39,485 bases of DNA, taken from RGIG4608 sp045637205. GTDB lineage: Bacteria; Bacillota; Clostridia; Oscillospirales; CAG-272. The stretch covers positions 1 to 39,485 of the forward strand of contig JAZTYY010000004.1 of the NCBI GenBank assembly GCA_045637205.1, in the 5' to 3' direction. The position numbers and the translations under genes were made by a program. Within the stretch, counting starts at the first letter, position 1; every line of letters starts with the position of its first letter. Under the pieces are notes generated by a model. It saw only the letters and a list, made by a program, of their open reading frames with translations, was not told the DNA's origin and did not search any database. This document shows positions 8,075 through 16,666 of the stretch, in pieces.

Positions 8075-9730
8075 ATGGCAAAAAATAGATGGTATAAGGA
8101 TATGGTATTCTACCAAATATGGCCCCGTTCTTTTAAGGATGGTGACGGTGACGGTATGGGTGATCTTTGGGGTGTTTATGAAAAGCTTGACTACATAAAA
8201 TCTCTTGGATGTGATGGAATTTGGTTTTCACCGCTCTATCCCTCTCCCGGAGTGGACTGTGGATATGATATTTCCGATTATTATAACATTGCCGAAGAAT
8301 TCGGAGGCATGGAAGCATTTGAAAAGGTGCTTAACGGTGCCCACGAAAGAGGCATGAAGGTTATTATGGATCTTGTTGTTAACCATACGAGTGATCAACA
8401 CGAATGGTTTCAAAAGAGCCGTCAAAGAATAGAGCCCTATACTGATTACTATATTTGGCGTCCTGCTAAAAAGAATGGTAAACTCCCTAATAACTGGGAT
8501 TCACTTTTTGAGGGTAAAGCATGGGCATGGGATGATGTGCGTAAAGAATATTATATGCACTTGTTTGCAATTCAGCAGGCAGATTTGAATATGGATAATC
8601 CCCTTGTTCGTGAAGAGGTGAAGAATATTCTTCGTTTCTGGCTTGATAAAGGTGTTGATGGATTCAGAGAGGATGTAATTACATTCATTTCCAAGCCCGA
8701 AGGACTTCCTGATGATAGAATAATGCCTGCATCTAAGGGCATCTTCATGTTTAATCACGGGCCCCATCTTCATGAATATCTTGAAGAATTTAATCGAGAT
8801 GTTTTTTCTAAATACGATTGTATGACTCTTGCCGAAGCGCCCCTTGTAACCCCTAAGAAAGCGCTTGAATATATAGATGAAAATAATAGCCCTGTTCTTG
8901 ATATGATGATTCAGTTCTCAACTCAAGAGGCAGATAGCTTTATGACCGACTATTACCATATGCCATTCAATCTTCGCAAGCTCAAGAGATGCTATACAAA
9001 GTGGCAAAAGCAGCTTGATGGCAAGGGATGGAATATGCTCTATATTGAAAACCATGACCATCCAAGAATGGTATCTCGTTATGGAAGTGAAAAGTTTAAA
9101 ACTGAAAGTGCTATGATGCTTGCAGTATCTTACCTTTTCCAAAAGGGAACTCCATTTATCTATCAAGGTCAAGAAATTGGTATGACAAACTGGTATCCAA
9201 GCGATCCGGAAATGTATGAGGATGTTCAAACTCGTTGGCAGTATAATAACGTAGCAACAAAGAAATCTCCTGAAAAGAGACTTCAAAGATTGTGGAACGG
9301 ATCTCGCGATTCAGCTCGTACTCCCGTTCAATGGAGTTCTGAAGAGAATGCCGGCTTTACAACGGGCAAACCATGGTTCTATGTGAATGAGAATTATAAG
9401 GAAATTAACGTTGCCGATCAAGAAAAAGATAAATCTTCTGTTTTGAATTTCTATCGCAATGCAATTAAGTTGCGTAAGGAACTTTCATGTGTTAAAAACG
9501 GTAATTATATAGAATACGGCAAGCTCTCATCATCATTCTACACATATTCACGTGAGGATGATAAAGAAAAACTCCTTGTAGTTTGCTCATTTACTGAGAA
9601 GACAAAGAAATGGAGCGCTCCTGCCGGATTTGATCTTGAAACTGCAGAGCTTTTGCTTGCAAACTATAAAGAGCTTGAAGGAACTAAACTCAAGCCCTAT
9701 GAAACAAGAGTATATAGGTGGAAAAAATAA
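8075..9730 (+). CDS. GH13 alpha-glucosidase (oligo-1,6-glucosidase type)
   Basis: 551 residues from the ATG at 8075, which follows AAAGGAGAT at 8062-8070. The protein would cleave terminal alpha-linked glucose from small oligosaccharides in the cytoplasm, as it has no signal peptide. Family GH13 landmarks are all present: a calcium-loop-like DGDGDGMGD near the N-terminus, region I DLVVNHT, region V QADLN (the QPDLN-type marker of the oligo-1,6-glucosidase group), nucleophile Asp200 in GFREDVI, acid/base Glu254 in LAEAP, and transition-state Asp328 in NHDHP. Length is normal for the group. Isomaltose, maltose or trehalose-6-phosphate specificity cannot be told apart by eye. A transporter gene begins 4 nt after the stop. 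Confidence 0.92.
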   Translation: MAKNRWYKDMVFYQIWPRSFKDGDGDGMGDLWGVYEKLDYIKSLGCDGIWFSPLYPSPGVDCGYDISDYYNIAEEFGGMEAFEKVLNGAHERGMKVIMDLVVNHTSDQHEWFQKSRQRIEPYTDYYIWRPAKKNGKLPNNWDSLFEGKAWAWDDVRKEYYMHLFAIQQADLNMDNPLVREEVKNILRFWLDKGVDGFREDVITFISKPEGLPDDRIMPASKGIFMFNHGPHLHEYLEEFNRDVFSKYDCMTLAEAPLVTPKKALEYIDENNSPVLDMMIQFSTQEADSFMTDYYHMPFNLRKLKRCYTKWQKQLDGKGWNMLYIENHDHPRMVSRYGSEKFKTESAMMLAVSYLFQKGTPFIYQGQEIGMTNWYPSDPEMYEDVQTRWQYNNVATKKSPEKRLQRLWNGSRDSARTPVQWSSEENAGFTTGKPWFYVNENYKEINVADQEKDKSSVLNFYRNAIKLRKELSCVKNGNYIEYGKLSSSFYTYSREDDKEKLLVVCSFTEKTKKWSAPAGFDLETAELLLANYKELEGTKLKPYETRVYRWKK

Positions 9731-9734
9731 GAAT

Positions 9735-10646
9735 ATGAAAAATAACAAATACATATCAATGCTGCTATTGTTTTTAGCAGCATTTTTATGGGGATTGGCT
9801 TTTGTTGCACAAGAGCTTGTGGCAGATATCCCCCCAATGACTGTCGGAGCTGTAAGATGGTTTATTGGTGCGCTCTTCCTTTTATTTGTAATCGTTATTT
9901 CAGATAAGATTAGTAAAAATGGAAGACAACTTATTAGTAAAAGAGGTTTAGATTTTACCAAAACCGAAATAATAGCTGGATTGATTACAGGTGTTATTGT
10001 ATCAATAGCATCTATATTTCAGCAAATGGGTATAAGCGCAGGTACTTCAAGTGGTAAAGCTTCATTTATAACTGCATTATATGTGGTTTTAGTGCCGATA
10101 TATGCACTCTTTTTAAGGAAAAAAGCAAAGCTTAATGTTTGGATTGCGATTTTTATTGCGGTCGTGGGCTTCTATTTCCTTTGTGTTAAAGAGAATTTAA
10201 CCATTGTTCCGTCCGATACGTGGATTATTATTAGCGCGGCAATTTATCCGATACAAATTCTTGCCATTGACCATTATGCACCCAAATGCGACTGTATAAG
10301 AATGTCTTGCTTGCAATTTTTCTTTGCATTTTTGGTAAGTGCTGCCGGAGTATTAATATTTGAGCCGGCTGTTAATTGGACAGAAATAGGCACACATATT
10401 TGGCCATTTTTGTATCTTGGTATTTGTTCAAGTGGAATTGCATATACCTTGCAAGTTGTTGGACAAAGAAATGTTCATCATGCAGTTGCCTCTTTAATAT
10501 TGTCTCTCGAGTCCGTATTTGGGCTTTTGGGCGCAGTTGTTATGTTGGGCGCAAAATTAGAGTTTAGAGAGTATGTTGGATCGGCACTGATATTTATGGC
10601 GGTTCTTATATCACAAATTGAATTCCAAAAGAAAAACCGTGTTTGA
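9735..10646 (+). CDS. EamA/DMT-family membrane transporter
   Basis: 303 residues from the ATG at 9735, giving the N-terminus MKNNKYISMLLLFLAAFLWG typical of the drug/metabolite transporter family. An in-frame ATG at 9699 inside the glucosidase gene is possible but less likely. About ten hydrophobic helices are seen as two related halves. Each half carries family features, such as GAVRWFIGALFLL in the first and a Ser/Glu-rich helix (LSLESVFGLLGAV) near the end of the second. Its gene sits 4 nt after the glucosidase and shares its terminator, so the two are co-transcribed. Substrates of this family vary (amino acids, nucleobases, sugars), so the link to glucoside use is only positional. Confidence 0.9.
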   Translation: MKNNKYISMLLLFLAAFLWGLAFVAQELVADIPPMTVGAVRWFIGALFLLFVIVISDKISKNGRQLISKRGLDFTKTEIIAGLITGVIVSIASIFQQMGISAGTSSGKASFITALYVVLVPIYALFLRKKAKLNVWIAIFIAVVGFYFLCVKENLTIVPSDTWIIISAAIYPIQILAIDHYAPKCDCIRMSCLQFFFAFLVSAAGVLIFEPAVNWTEIGTHIWPFLYLGICSSGIAYTLQVVGQRNVHHAVASLILSLESVFGLLGAVVMLGAKLEFREYVGSALIFMAVLISQIEFQKKNRV

Positions 10647-10662
10647 TAAACACGGTTTTTTG
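10634..10662. terminator. Bidirectional terminator between the transporter and recombinase genes
   Basis: The stem AAAACCGTGTTT/AAACACGGTTTT with loop GAT includes the transporter stop codon. It has a T tail on the + side and an A run on the other side that serves as a T tail for the convergent recombinase gene. Confidence 0.88.
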
Positions 10663-10663
10663 T

Positions 10664-11668
10664 TTAATTGTTCTTTTTTAGTTTTGCAAGTGGGTTTTGC
10701 TCCATTGCGTTTTTCATATTCTCATTTGAGACGTGCGTGTATATTTGTGTTGTATTAAGCTGCTCATGACCTAAAATATCTTTAAGAACTCGAACGTCAA
10801 CGTTTCCGCTTTGATACATAAGAGTAGCAGCAGTGTGACGAAGCTTGTGAACAGAGAAGTGCTTAGCCTCAAGTCCTGCAAGCTCAAGGTATTTGTAAAC
10901 CATCCATTGTACAGTTTTTACGCTAATTCTTTTGTTAAGTCGGCTTAAAAACAGAGCCTTAGTTTGCACGTTGTCATATTTTGGACTTAATCTAAGCTCA
11001 AAATAATCAAGAAGTACTGTTCTACAAGACTCATTGAGATAGATTATGCGCTCCTTGTTACCTTTACCGAGCACTCGAAGGGAACGAAGCTCGCGGTCAA
11101 TGTCGTTGAGGTTTATTCCGCAAAGCTCTGAGAGACGCATTCCACAATTCAAGAAAAGGGTAACTATACAATAATCTCGTTCTTTAGTATTAGATTCCTC
11201 ATCGTCGAGAATAGCTTGAAGAAGGAGCATAGATTCATCAAGTGACAAAAATTTGGGCAATGTTTTTTTAGGTTTTGGAGATTCAATATTAATTGCGGGA
11301 TTTTCTTCAAAGTAGTTTCTTTTAAGAGTGAAGAACTTATAAATTCCTTTTATGGCTGAAAGCTTGCGGGCTTTGGCACTCCACATATTTTGACGAGTAT
11401 CACCGGCATAAAATAGAAATTCATAAATTTGTTCAGTTTTAACCTTAGAAAGATATTTTGCATCAATTGTTCTTACGTCGATGTTAACAAATTCTTCGGA
11501 ATCAATTTCTGTTTTTTGCTCAACCGCTAAAAGATAACGAAAGAAGGTGCGAAGGTCGAGCATATATTCATTTACAGTTTTTTCAGAGCACCCTTGAATA
11601 GTGCGTTTATAGATGGCAAACTGCTGCACGTCGGGTGAAAATTCTTCAAGTGAGGGAAATGAACTCAT
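10664..11668 (-). CDS. Tyrosine recombinase, XerC/XerD-like
   Basis: 334 residues from the ATG at 11668, preceded by GGAGGT; upstream in-frame codons lack a binding site. Residues about 15-110 form the SAM-like N-terminal DNA-binding domain. The C-terminal catalytic domain has the full set of residues: Arg178 in CGMRLSE, Lys in LGKGNKER, HKLRHT, the GHEQ histidine and nucleophile Tyr310 in QIYTHV. Size and motifs fit XerC/XerD, which resolve chromosome dimers at dif. It stands alone, divergent from tRNA-Arg, with an extended -10 candidate TGT-TACAAT near 11702. No phage or conjugation genes are nearby, which favours a housekeeping role. Which Xer it is cannot be decided by eye. Confidence 0.88.
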   Translation of the reverse strand: MSSFPSLEEFSPDVQQFAIYKRTIQGCSEKTVNEYMLDLRTFFRYLLAVEQKTEIDSEEFVNIDVRTIDAKYLSKVKTEQIYEFLFYAGDTRQNMWSAKARKLSAIKGIYKFFTLKRNYFEENPAINIESPKPKKTLPKFLSLDESMLLLQAILDDEESNTKERDYCIVTLFLNCGMRLSELCGINLNDIDRELRSLRVLGKGNKERIIYLNESCRTVLLDYFELRLSPKYDNVQTKALFLSRLNKRISVKTVQWMVYKYLELAGLEAKHFSVHKLRHTAATLMYQSGNVDVRVLKDILGHEQLNTTQIYTHVSNENMKNAMEQNPLAKLKKNN

Positions 11669-11771
11669 ACTAAACCTCCAATTATACAAAATTACATACA
11701 TATTGTAACACAAATTTATTAAAAAGGGAATAGGAATATAAAAAATAATTAGAAATATTTTCAAAATATGC

Positions 11772-11800
11772 TTGACAAATTACGATATATGTGTTAATAT
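11772..11800 (+). promoter_or_regulatory. Promoter of tRNA-Arg
   Basis: TTGACA (11772-11777), 17 nt, TAATAT (11795-11800) with an extended -10 TGT. The start point would be about 17 nt before the tRNA. Confidence 0.85.
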
Positions 11801-11823
11801 ATATAAGTCGCAGAGAGCGATAT

Positions 11824-11900
11824 GTGCCATTAGCTCAGCCGGATAGAGTATTTGGCTACGAACCAAAAGGTCGGGGGTTCGAATCCCTCATGGCACGCCA
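11824..11900 (+). tRNA. tRNA-Arg (anticodon ACG)
   Basis: A 77-nt cloverleaf: acceptor GTGCCAT/ATGGCAC, anticodon stem TTTGG/CCAAA with ACG at 11858-11860, T arm GGGGG-TTCGAAT-CCCTC (imperfect at its inner end), discriminator G and encoded CCA. The A34 would be deaminated to inosine by TadA so that it reads CGU, CGC and CGA. It is a single-gene transcript with its own promoter and terminator. Confidence 0.96.
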
Positions 11901-11928
11901 AAAGGAGATGCATTGCATCTCCTTTTTT
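11901..11928 (+). terminator. Terminator of tRNA-Arg
   Basis: The almost perfect palindrome AAAGGAGATGCA/TGCATCTCCTTT is followed by further Ts and starts right after the encoded CCA. Confidence 0.9.
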
Positions 11929-11956
11929 GTTTTAAAAAATCCTTATTACAAAAAGT

Positions 11957-11984
11957 AAGCCACCTTGTAAATACAAGATGGCTT
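11957..11984 (-). terminator. Terminator of the topoisomerase B-subunit gene
   Basis: The stem AAGCCACCTTGTA / TACAAGATGGCTT has one mismatch and an AT loop. Read on the minus strand it ends in a T-rich tail. It lies 14 nt past the stop of the minus-strand gene. The + side is also T-rich, so it may back up the tRNA-Arg terminator. Confidence 0.78.
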
Positions 11985-11997
11985 TGTTTTTATTAAC

Positions 11998-13998
11998 TTA
12001 AACATCAATATCCTTAATATACTCACTTCCGTGTTCGGCGATGAATTTCTTTCTTGCAGCAAGGTCGTCACCAAGGAGGGTTTCGAACATTACTTCAGTA
12101 AGATATGGGTCAGTTGGGTCAACTGAGATGAGTCGACGTGTTTCGGGATTCATAGTTGTTTCCCACATCATATCGGGCTCGTTTTCACCAAGTCCCTTTG
12201 AACGCTGGATGGTATATTTTGTACCCTCAAGCTTCTTAAGAATAGCTGTTTTTTCAAATTCGTCAAATGCGAAGTAGGTTTTATCTTTTGCAGTGATTTC
12301 GAACAAAGGAGTTTCAGCAATAAATACCTTATGCTCTTTCAAGAGTGTAGGGAGCAAACGATAGAAAAGAGTCAAAAGAAGTGTTCTAATTTGGAACCCG
12401 TCCTCGTCAGCATCAGTACAAAGAATAATTTTTGACCACTTGAGGTCATTTATATCAAATGGGTCAATATTACCCTTAACCTTGCCCTTAATTTCAACGC
12501 CGCAACCAATTACACGAAGAAGGTCAGTGATGATTTCGTTTTTGAAAATCTTTTCGTATGAAGATTTCAAACAGTTAAGAGTTTTACCTCTAACAGGAAT
12601 AATTGCCTGGAATTCAGCATTTCTGCCGAGCTTACAGGATGTAAGAGCAGAGTCACCCTCAACTATGTAAAGCTCACGAACTGCAGGATCTTTACTACGG
12701 CAGTTAACAAACTTTTCAACTTTGTTCGAGAAGTCCATTTTACTCTTAAGACTTTCTTTAAGCTGAATTCTTGTCTTTTCAGCGGTTTCTCGTGAACGTC
12801 TATTTAGAAGAACTTGGTTTGCAAACTTTTCAGCATCAATGGGATTTTCCATAAAGTAGATTTCAAGATTCTTCTTTAAGAATTCCGTCATCGCTTCATA
12901 GATAAATGTGTTTGTAATTGACTTCTTAGTTTGGTTTTCATAAGAGGTCATTGTTGAAAAGCTATTGATTACAAGGCACAAGCAATCTGCAACGTCAGTA
13001 AACTGGATTTTGGATTCAGTCTTATTGTATTTGCCTGCATTTTTGATGTATTTGTCAAGCGCATATACAAATGCCACCTTAACAGCTTTATCGGGGGAGC
13101 CACCGTGCTCAAGGAAACTTGAGTTGTGGTAGTACTCAAGCTTGTTTACTGTGTTTGAAACGCAGAAAGAGAAGTCAGCCTTAAGCTTATATTCGTCTTT
13201 GTCATTTCTATCGCGACCCTGTGTTTCAAGATGCCATAAAACGGGTTCAGTGGTAGCACTGTCACCGCACATTTCCTTGATATAATCGGAAATTCCGTGC
13301 TCATATTTAAAGGATTTTTTAGAGAACTTTTTGCCGTCCTCCTCCACCCAAAGCTCGAACTCAATTCCAGAGTTAATAACTGCTTGACGGTGAAGAGTTT
13401 CTTCAAAGAAGGAAACGGGGATATTTATATCGGTAAATACGTCAAGGTCGGGTTTCCAACGAATTGTTGTGCCTGTACGTTTTTCACCTTTCGCAAGCTC
13501 GCGAGTTTCCAGCTCACTTACAGGTTCACCTTTTTTAAAATGAATTGAATGCACATTTGTGCCGTCATATGAATAAACGTCCATATATTCCGAGCTGTAC
13601 TGTGTAGCACATGCACCAAGACCATTAAGGCCAAGGGAATACTCATATGCTGAATCTTCGTTGTTGTTATCATATTTACCGCCTGCATAAAGTTCACAGT
13701 AAATAAGATCCCAGTTCCATCTACCTTCTGCTTCATTATAGCCAAGGGGAACACCACGTCCGTGGTCGTCAACCTCGATAGAATGGTCTTTATATGCAGT
13801 TACCTTAATAACGTTACCGTGACCCTCACGAGCCTCGTCAACGGAGTTTGAAAGAATTTCAAAAAATGAGTGCTCGCAGCCTTCAAGTCCATCCGAACCG
13901 AAAATAACGCCGGGACGCATTCTAACACGATCAGCACCCTTTAAGGCCTTGATACTTTGGTTATCATATTGTGGTGTGGTATTCTTACTTTTTGCCAT
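11998..13998 (-). CDS. Divergent type IIA DNA topoisomerase, B subunit (GyrB/ParE-like)
   Basis: 666 residues from the ATG at 13998, set by GGAGA just upstream. The GHKL ATPase half is intact: EILSNSVDEA with the catalytic Glu and the Mg-binding Asn, DDHGRGVP, and the QTK loop in YENQTKKS. The ATP-lid motif reads LGLNGLGAC instead of the usual GGLHGVGAS. The TOPRIM half has Glu447 in VEGDSA and Asp529/531/533 in DADEDG. The GGSAK-type residues that normally follow EGDSA are replaced by LTSCK. Length suits ParE or a GyrB without insertion. It should bind a GyrA/ParC-type partner to pass DNA strands, but no such gene is in the window. It could be a lineage-specific topoisomerase IV B subunit or a specialised paralogue. 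Confidence 0.88.
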   Translation of the reverse strand: MAKSKNTTPQYDNQSIKALKGADRVRMRPGVIFGSDGLEGCEHSFFEILSNSVDEAREGHGNVIKVTAYKDHSIEVDDHGRGVPLGYNEAEGRWNWDLIYCELYAGGKYDNNNEDSAYEYSLGLNGLGACATQYSSEYMDVYSYDGTNVHSIHFKKGEPVSELETRELAKGEKRTGTTIRWKPDLDVFTDINIPVSFFEETLHRQAVINSGIEFELWVEEDGKKFSKKSFKYEHGISDYIKEMCGDSATTEPVLWHLETQGRDRNDKDEYKLKADFSFCVSNTVNKLEYYHNSSFLEHGGSPDKAVKVAFVYALDKYIKNAGKYNKTESKIQFTDVADCLCLVINSFSTMTSYENQTKKSITNTFIYEAMTEFLKKNLEIYFMENPIDAEKFANQVLLNRRSRETAEKTRIQLKESLKSKMDFSNKVEKFVNCRSKDPAVRELYIVEGDSALTSCKLGRNAEFQAIIPVRGKTLNCLKSSYEKIFKNEIITDLLRVIGCGVEIKGKVKGNIDPFDINDLKWSKIILCTDADEDGFQIRTLLLTLFYRLLPTLLKEHKVFIAETPLFEITAKDKTYFAFDEFEKTAILKKLEGTKYTIQRSKGLGENEPDMMWETTMNPETRRLISVDPTDPYLTEVMFETLLGDDLAARKKFIAEHGSEYIKDIDV

Positions 13999-14037
13999 TT
14001 TTATCTCCAAAAATATAATAATCTATATAATAATATA

Positions 14038-14066
14038 ATTATACCAAAAAAATTTACATTTGAAAA
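14038..14066 (-). promoter_or_regulatory. Candidate promoter of the topoisomerase gene
   Basis: On the minus strand TTTTCA, 17 nt, TATAAT with an extended -10 TGG. The start point would lie about 30 nt before the ATG at 13998. The -35 is weak. Confidence 0.6.
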
Positions 14067-14109
14067 GGGTTTTTTATAAAAAAATCGTGAAAAATCAACT
14101 ATTTTTCTA

Positions 14110-14138
14110 TTGCAAAAATGAAGAAAAAAAGATATAAT
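14110..14138 (+). promoter_or_regulatory. Promoter of the murD-M42 operon
   Basis: TTGCAA (14110-14115), 17 nt, TATAAT (14133-14138). The start point near 14145 leaves a short leader with GGGAGGT before the murD ATG. Confidence 0.72.
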
Positions 14139-14172
14139 ATAAAATAGGTGATTTTGTTTTTGGGAGGTATAT

Positions 14173-15594
14173 ATGAAAACAGTTGAACTCATTAAAAACA
14201 GAATAAAAAACGCGCGTTGTGCGGTTCTTGGATTTGGAGTTTCCAATATTCCATTAGTTGAACTTTTATTAGAATGTGGAAACGAGATAATTGTTTATGA
14301 TAAGAAGGATGTTCAAAAGCTTGGAGATAAAGCTGTTGAATTTTCTAATAAAGGCATATGCTTTGTTACCGGCGAGAATTATCTTGATGAAATCAACGCG
14401 GATATCATTTTTCGCTCACCCGGAATTCGCCCGGATTATGATGGTATAAAAAAAGCTATCGAAAGCGGCGCAGAATTGACATCTGAAATGGAACTGTTTT
14501 TGGAGCTTACTCCGGCTTGCGTTTTAGGTGTTACGGGAAGTGACGGCAAAACAACTACAACAACTATTGCATATAAATTGCTTCAAAAAGAATTTGAAAA
14601 TAGTGATCGCAAAATATATGTTGGCGGTAATATTGGGACCCCCTTGTTGTCCAAGGTTGGAGAGATGAGTGAAAGAGATATATGCGTTCTCGAGCTCTCA
14701 AGCTTTCAGCTTTTTACTGCGAAAAAATCACCCAGTCGCGCGGTGATTACTAACCTTTCTCCCAATCATCTTGATTGGCATAAGGGAATGCAGGAGTATA
14801 TCGACGCCAAAACAAGTATATATAAGTACGGTGCAACTCATTTGACCTTGAATGGTAATAATGAGCCTTCAAAAAATCTTTTGATTGGCAACGAGATTAA
14901 ATTGTCCTTGTTTTCAGTTGACTATACCTATGAGGACATTGTAAAAAAATATAAGGATAACCCTCAAGAAAAATCCGAATCTGCAATGTTTGTTTATGAT
15001 GATGCAATATATCGTTACTATAACAATCACGTATTAAAAATACTGGACTTAAAATCAATTCTTTTGCCAGGTAGACATAACATTGAAAACTATATGGCGG
15101 CAATTTCTCTTACTTGGGGAATGGTTTCAGAGCAAACGATAAAGCACATTGCTAAAACCTTTGGTGGTGTTGAGCATAGACTTGAGCTTGTTCGTGAGCA
15201 TGAAGGGGTTATATATATAAACAGTTCAATTGATTCAAGTCCGTCACGCACCGCGGCTGCACTTTCAGCTCTACCTAAAAAGCCCATAGTTATTTGCGGT
15301 GGATATGATAAAAACATTCCGTTTGAACCTTTGGCTGATGCTCTTAATAATGGGGCCAAGGCAGTGATTCTTACAGGTGCAACGGCTGATAAGATACACG
15401 ACGTTTTAAGGGCGAGTGACACAGAAATTGAAGTTTACGTTGAACGCGATTTTAAAAATGCTGTTATTAAAGCTAAAGAAATAGCGCAAAAGTGGGATAT
15501 TGTTTTGCTTTCTCCAGCCTGTGCTAGCTTTGATGCTTTTGATAACTTTATGCAGCGTGGAAATAGATTTAAAGAGATAGTAAACGAATTTTAA
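14173..15594 (+). CDS. murD: UDP-N-acetylmuramoyl-L-alanine--D-glutamate ligase MurD
   Basis: 473 residues. MurD adds D-glutamate to UDP-MurNAc-L-Ala using ATP, in the cytoplasmic stage of peptidoglycan synthesis. The N-terminal Rossmann-like domain (VLGFGVSN, then FRSPGI) binds the UDP part. The central domain has the ATP loop GSDGKTTT (residues 122-129), ELSSFQL and NLSPNHLDWH. The C-terminal domain has HNIENYMAA, FGGVEHRLE and DSSPSRTAAAL, all standard in the Mur ligase family. GGGAGG lies 5-6 nt before the ATG. Unusually it is not in a mur/mra division cluster but heads a peptidase operon, with 16 nt to the next gene. The assignment is firm. Confidence 0.95.
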   Translation: MKTVELIKNRIKNARCAVLGFGVSNIPLVELLLECGNEIIVYDKKDVQKLGDKAVEFSNKGICFVTGENYLDEINADIIFRSPGIRPDYDGIKKAIESGAELTSEMELFLELTPACVLGVTGSDGKTTTTTIAYKLLQKEFENSDRKIYVGGNIGTPLLSKVGEMSERDICVLELSSFQLFTAKKSPSRAVITNLSPNHLDWHKGMQEYIDAKTSIYKYGATHLTLNGNNEPSKNLLIGNEIKLSLFSVDYTYEDIVKKYKDNPQEKSESAMFVYDDAIYRYYNNHVLKILDLKSILLPGRHNIENYMAAISLTWGMVSEQTIKHIAKTFGGVEHRLELVREHEGVIYINSSIDSSPSRTAAALSALPKKPIVICGGYDKNIPFEPLADALNNGAKAVILTGATADKIHDVLRASDTEIEVYVERDFKNAVIKAKEIAQKWDIVLLSPACASFDAFDNFMQRGNRFKEIVNEF

Positions 15595-15610
15595 TAGATT
15601 GGAGAAAATT

Positions 15611-16666
15611 ATGGAACTTAAAAAGTTAATTGTTGATCTTTCAGGTCTTATGAGCATTGGCGGATTTGAAAGATTTGAAAGAGAAAAATTGCTTTCTCTT
15701 ATTGCAAATGATTTTGACGAAAATTATCTTGATAACGTTGGAAATCAAATATTTGTTAAAAGATGTGGCAAAGAGAATGCACCTAAAATTATGCTTGATG
15801 CTCACATGGACGAAATAGGTATGTACGTTACCGAGATTCTCGAAGGTGGATTCCTTCGCGTTATAAATATCGGTGGAATTGATACACATATTTTGCAGGC
15901 AAGTGACGTTGTCATTTATGGCAAAGAAGAAAGATTGTTTGGTGTTATAGCTTCAACTCCACCCCATCTTGCTAGTGGTAGTGGAAAGGATCTTCCCAAA
16001 ATTGATGAGCTTTTGATTGACACTTGCTATACCAAAGAAGAACTTGAAGAGAAAATTAGAATTGGTACACCTGTTGGATTTGCTCCTAAATATACTGAAA
16101 TACTCAATAACAAGATTATGGGTAAGAGCTTTGACGATAAGGCTTGCGCTGCGTGTGCGATATATGCAACAGTTGCAACACCACGAAATGAACTTGCAGG
16201 TGACGTTTACGTAATGCTTTCCTGCTGCGAAGAGGTAACAGGAATGGTTGCTCCCGGTGCGTATGCTCTTAATCCTGATTATGCTATGAGCATTGACGTA
16301 AATCTTGGTAGAGTACCCGGTACAAAGAAAGAGGAAACTGTCGAGCTTGGAAAAGGGCCTTCAATTACCATTTCTGCAGTTACTGACAGAAAGCTTACAA
16401 ATATGCTTGTTGACGTAGCTAAGGAAAAGGAGATTCCTTATCAAATTTCAGTTTCTCCCACACATACAGGAACAAATGCAGTTTCCATTCAACTTGCAAG
16501 AGAGGGAATTCCAACAGTTGACGTAGGGCTTCCTCTTGCATCAATGCATACGTATAATGAGATTATTTCTCTTGATGATACAAAAACACTCAGTGATCTT
16601 ATTGCTGCATTTATTACAGATAAGAAGATTGCAGAAGTATATGGCAAAGGAGGACTTGAAATATGA
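15611..16666 (+). CDS. M42 family metallo-aminopeptidase (first of three)
   Basis: 351 residues from the ATG at 15611, with GGAGA just before it. The M42 di-metal ligands are all visible: His/Asp in DAHMDEIG, Asp in SFDDKAC, the Glu pair in CCEEVTG, Asp in SIDVNLG and a late His in ASMHTYNE. Such enzymes are large cytoplasmic oligomers that trim N-terminal residues from peptides. This copy differs most from the other two: it has HTGTNAVS where they have GG-N/T-D-type motifs, and ASMHTYNE in place of the usual YLHS/YIHS motif. Its gene overlaps the next by ATGA. Glutamyl, leucyl or other specificity cannot be told. Confidence 0.9.
   Translation: MELKKLIVDLSGLMSIGGFERFEREKLLSLIANDFDENYLDNVGNQIFVKRCGKENAPKIMLDAHMDEIGMYVTEILEGGFLRVINIGGIDTHILQASDVVIYGKEERLFGVIASTPPHLASGSGKDLPKIDELLIDTCYTKEELEEKIRIGTPVGFAPKYTEILNNKIMGKSFDDKACAACAIYATVATPRNELAGDVYVMLSCCEEVTGMVAPGAYALNPDYAMSIDVNLGRVPGTKKEETVELGKGPSITISAVTDRKLTNMLVDVAKEKEIPYQISVSPTHTGTNAVSIQLAREGIPTVDVGLPLASMHTYNEIISLDDTKTLSDLIAAFITDKKIAEVYGKGGLEI

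Noticed and set aside
10664..11900. Integrase beside tRNA-Arg as a sign of an integrated mobile element
   Set aside because: The recombinase is on the 5' side of the tRNA, no copy of the tRNA 3' end is seen nearby, and all flanking genes are housekeeping. A Xer-type role fits better.
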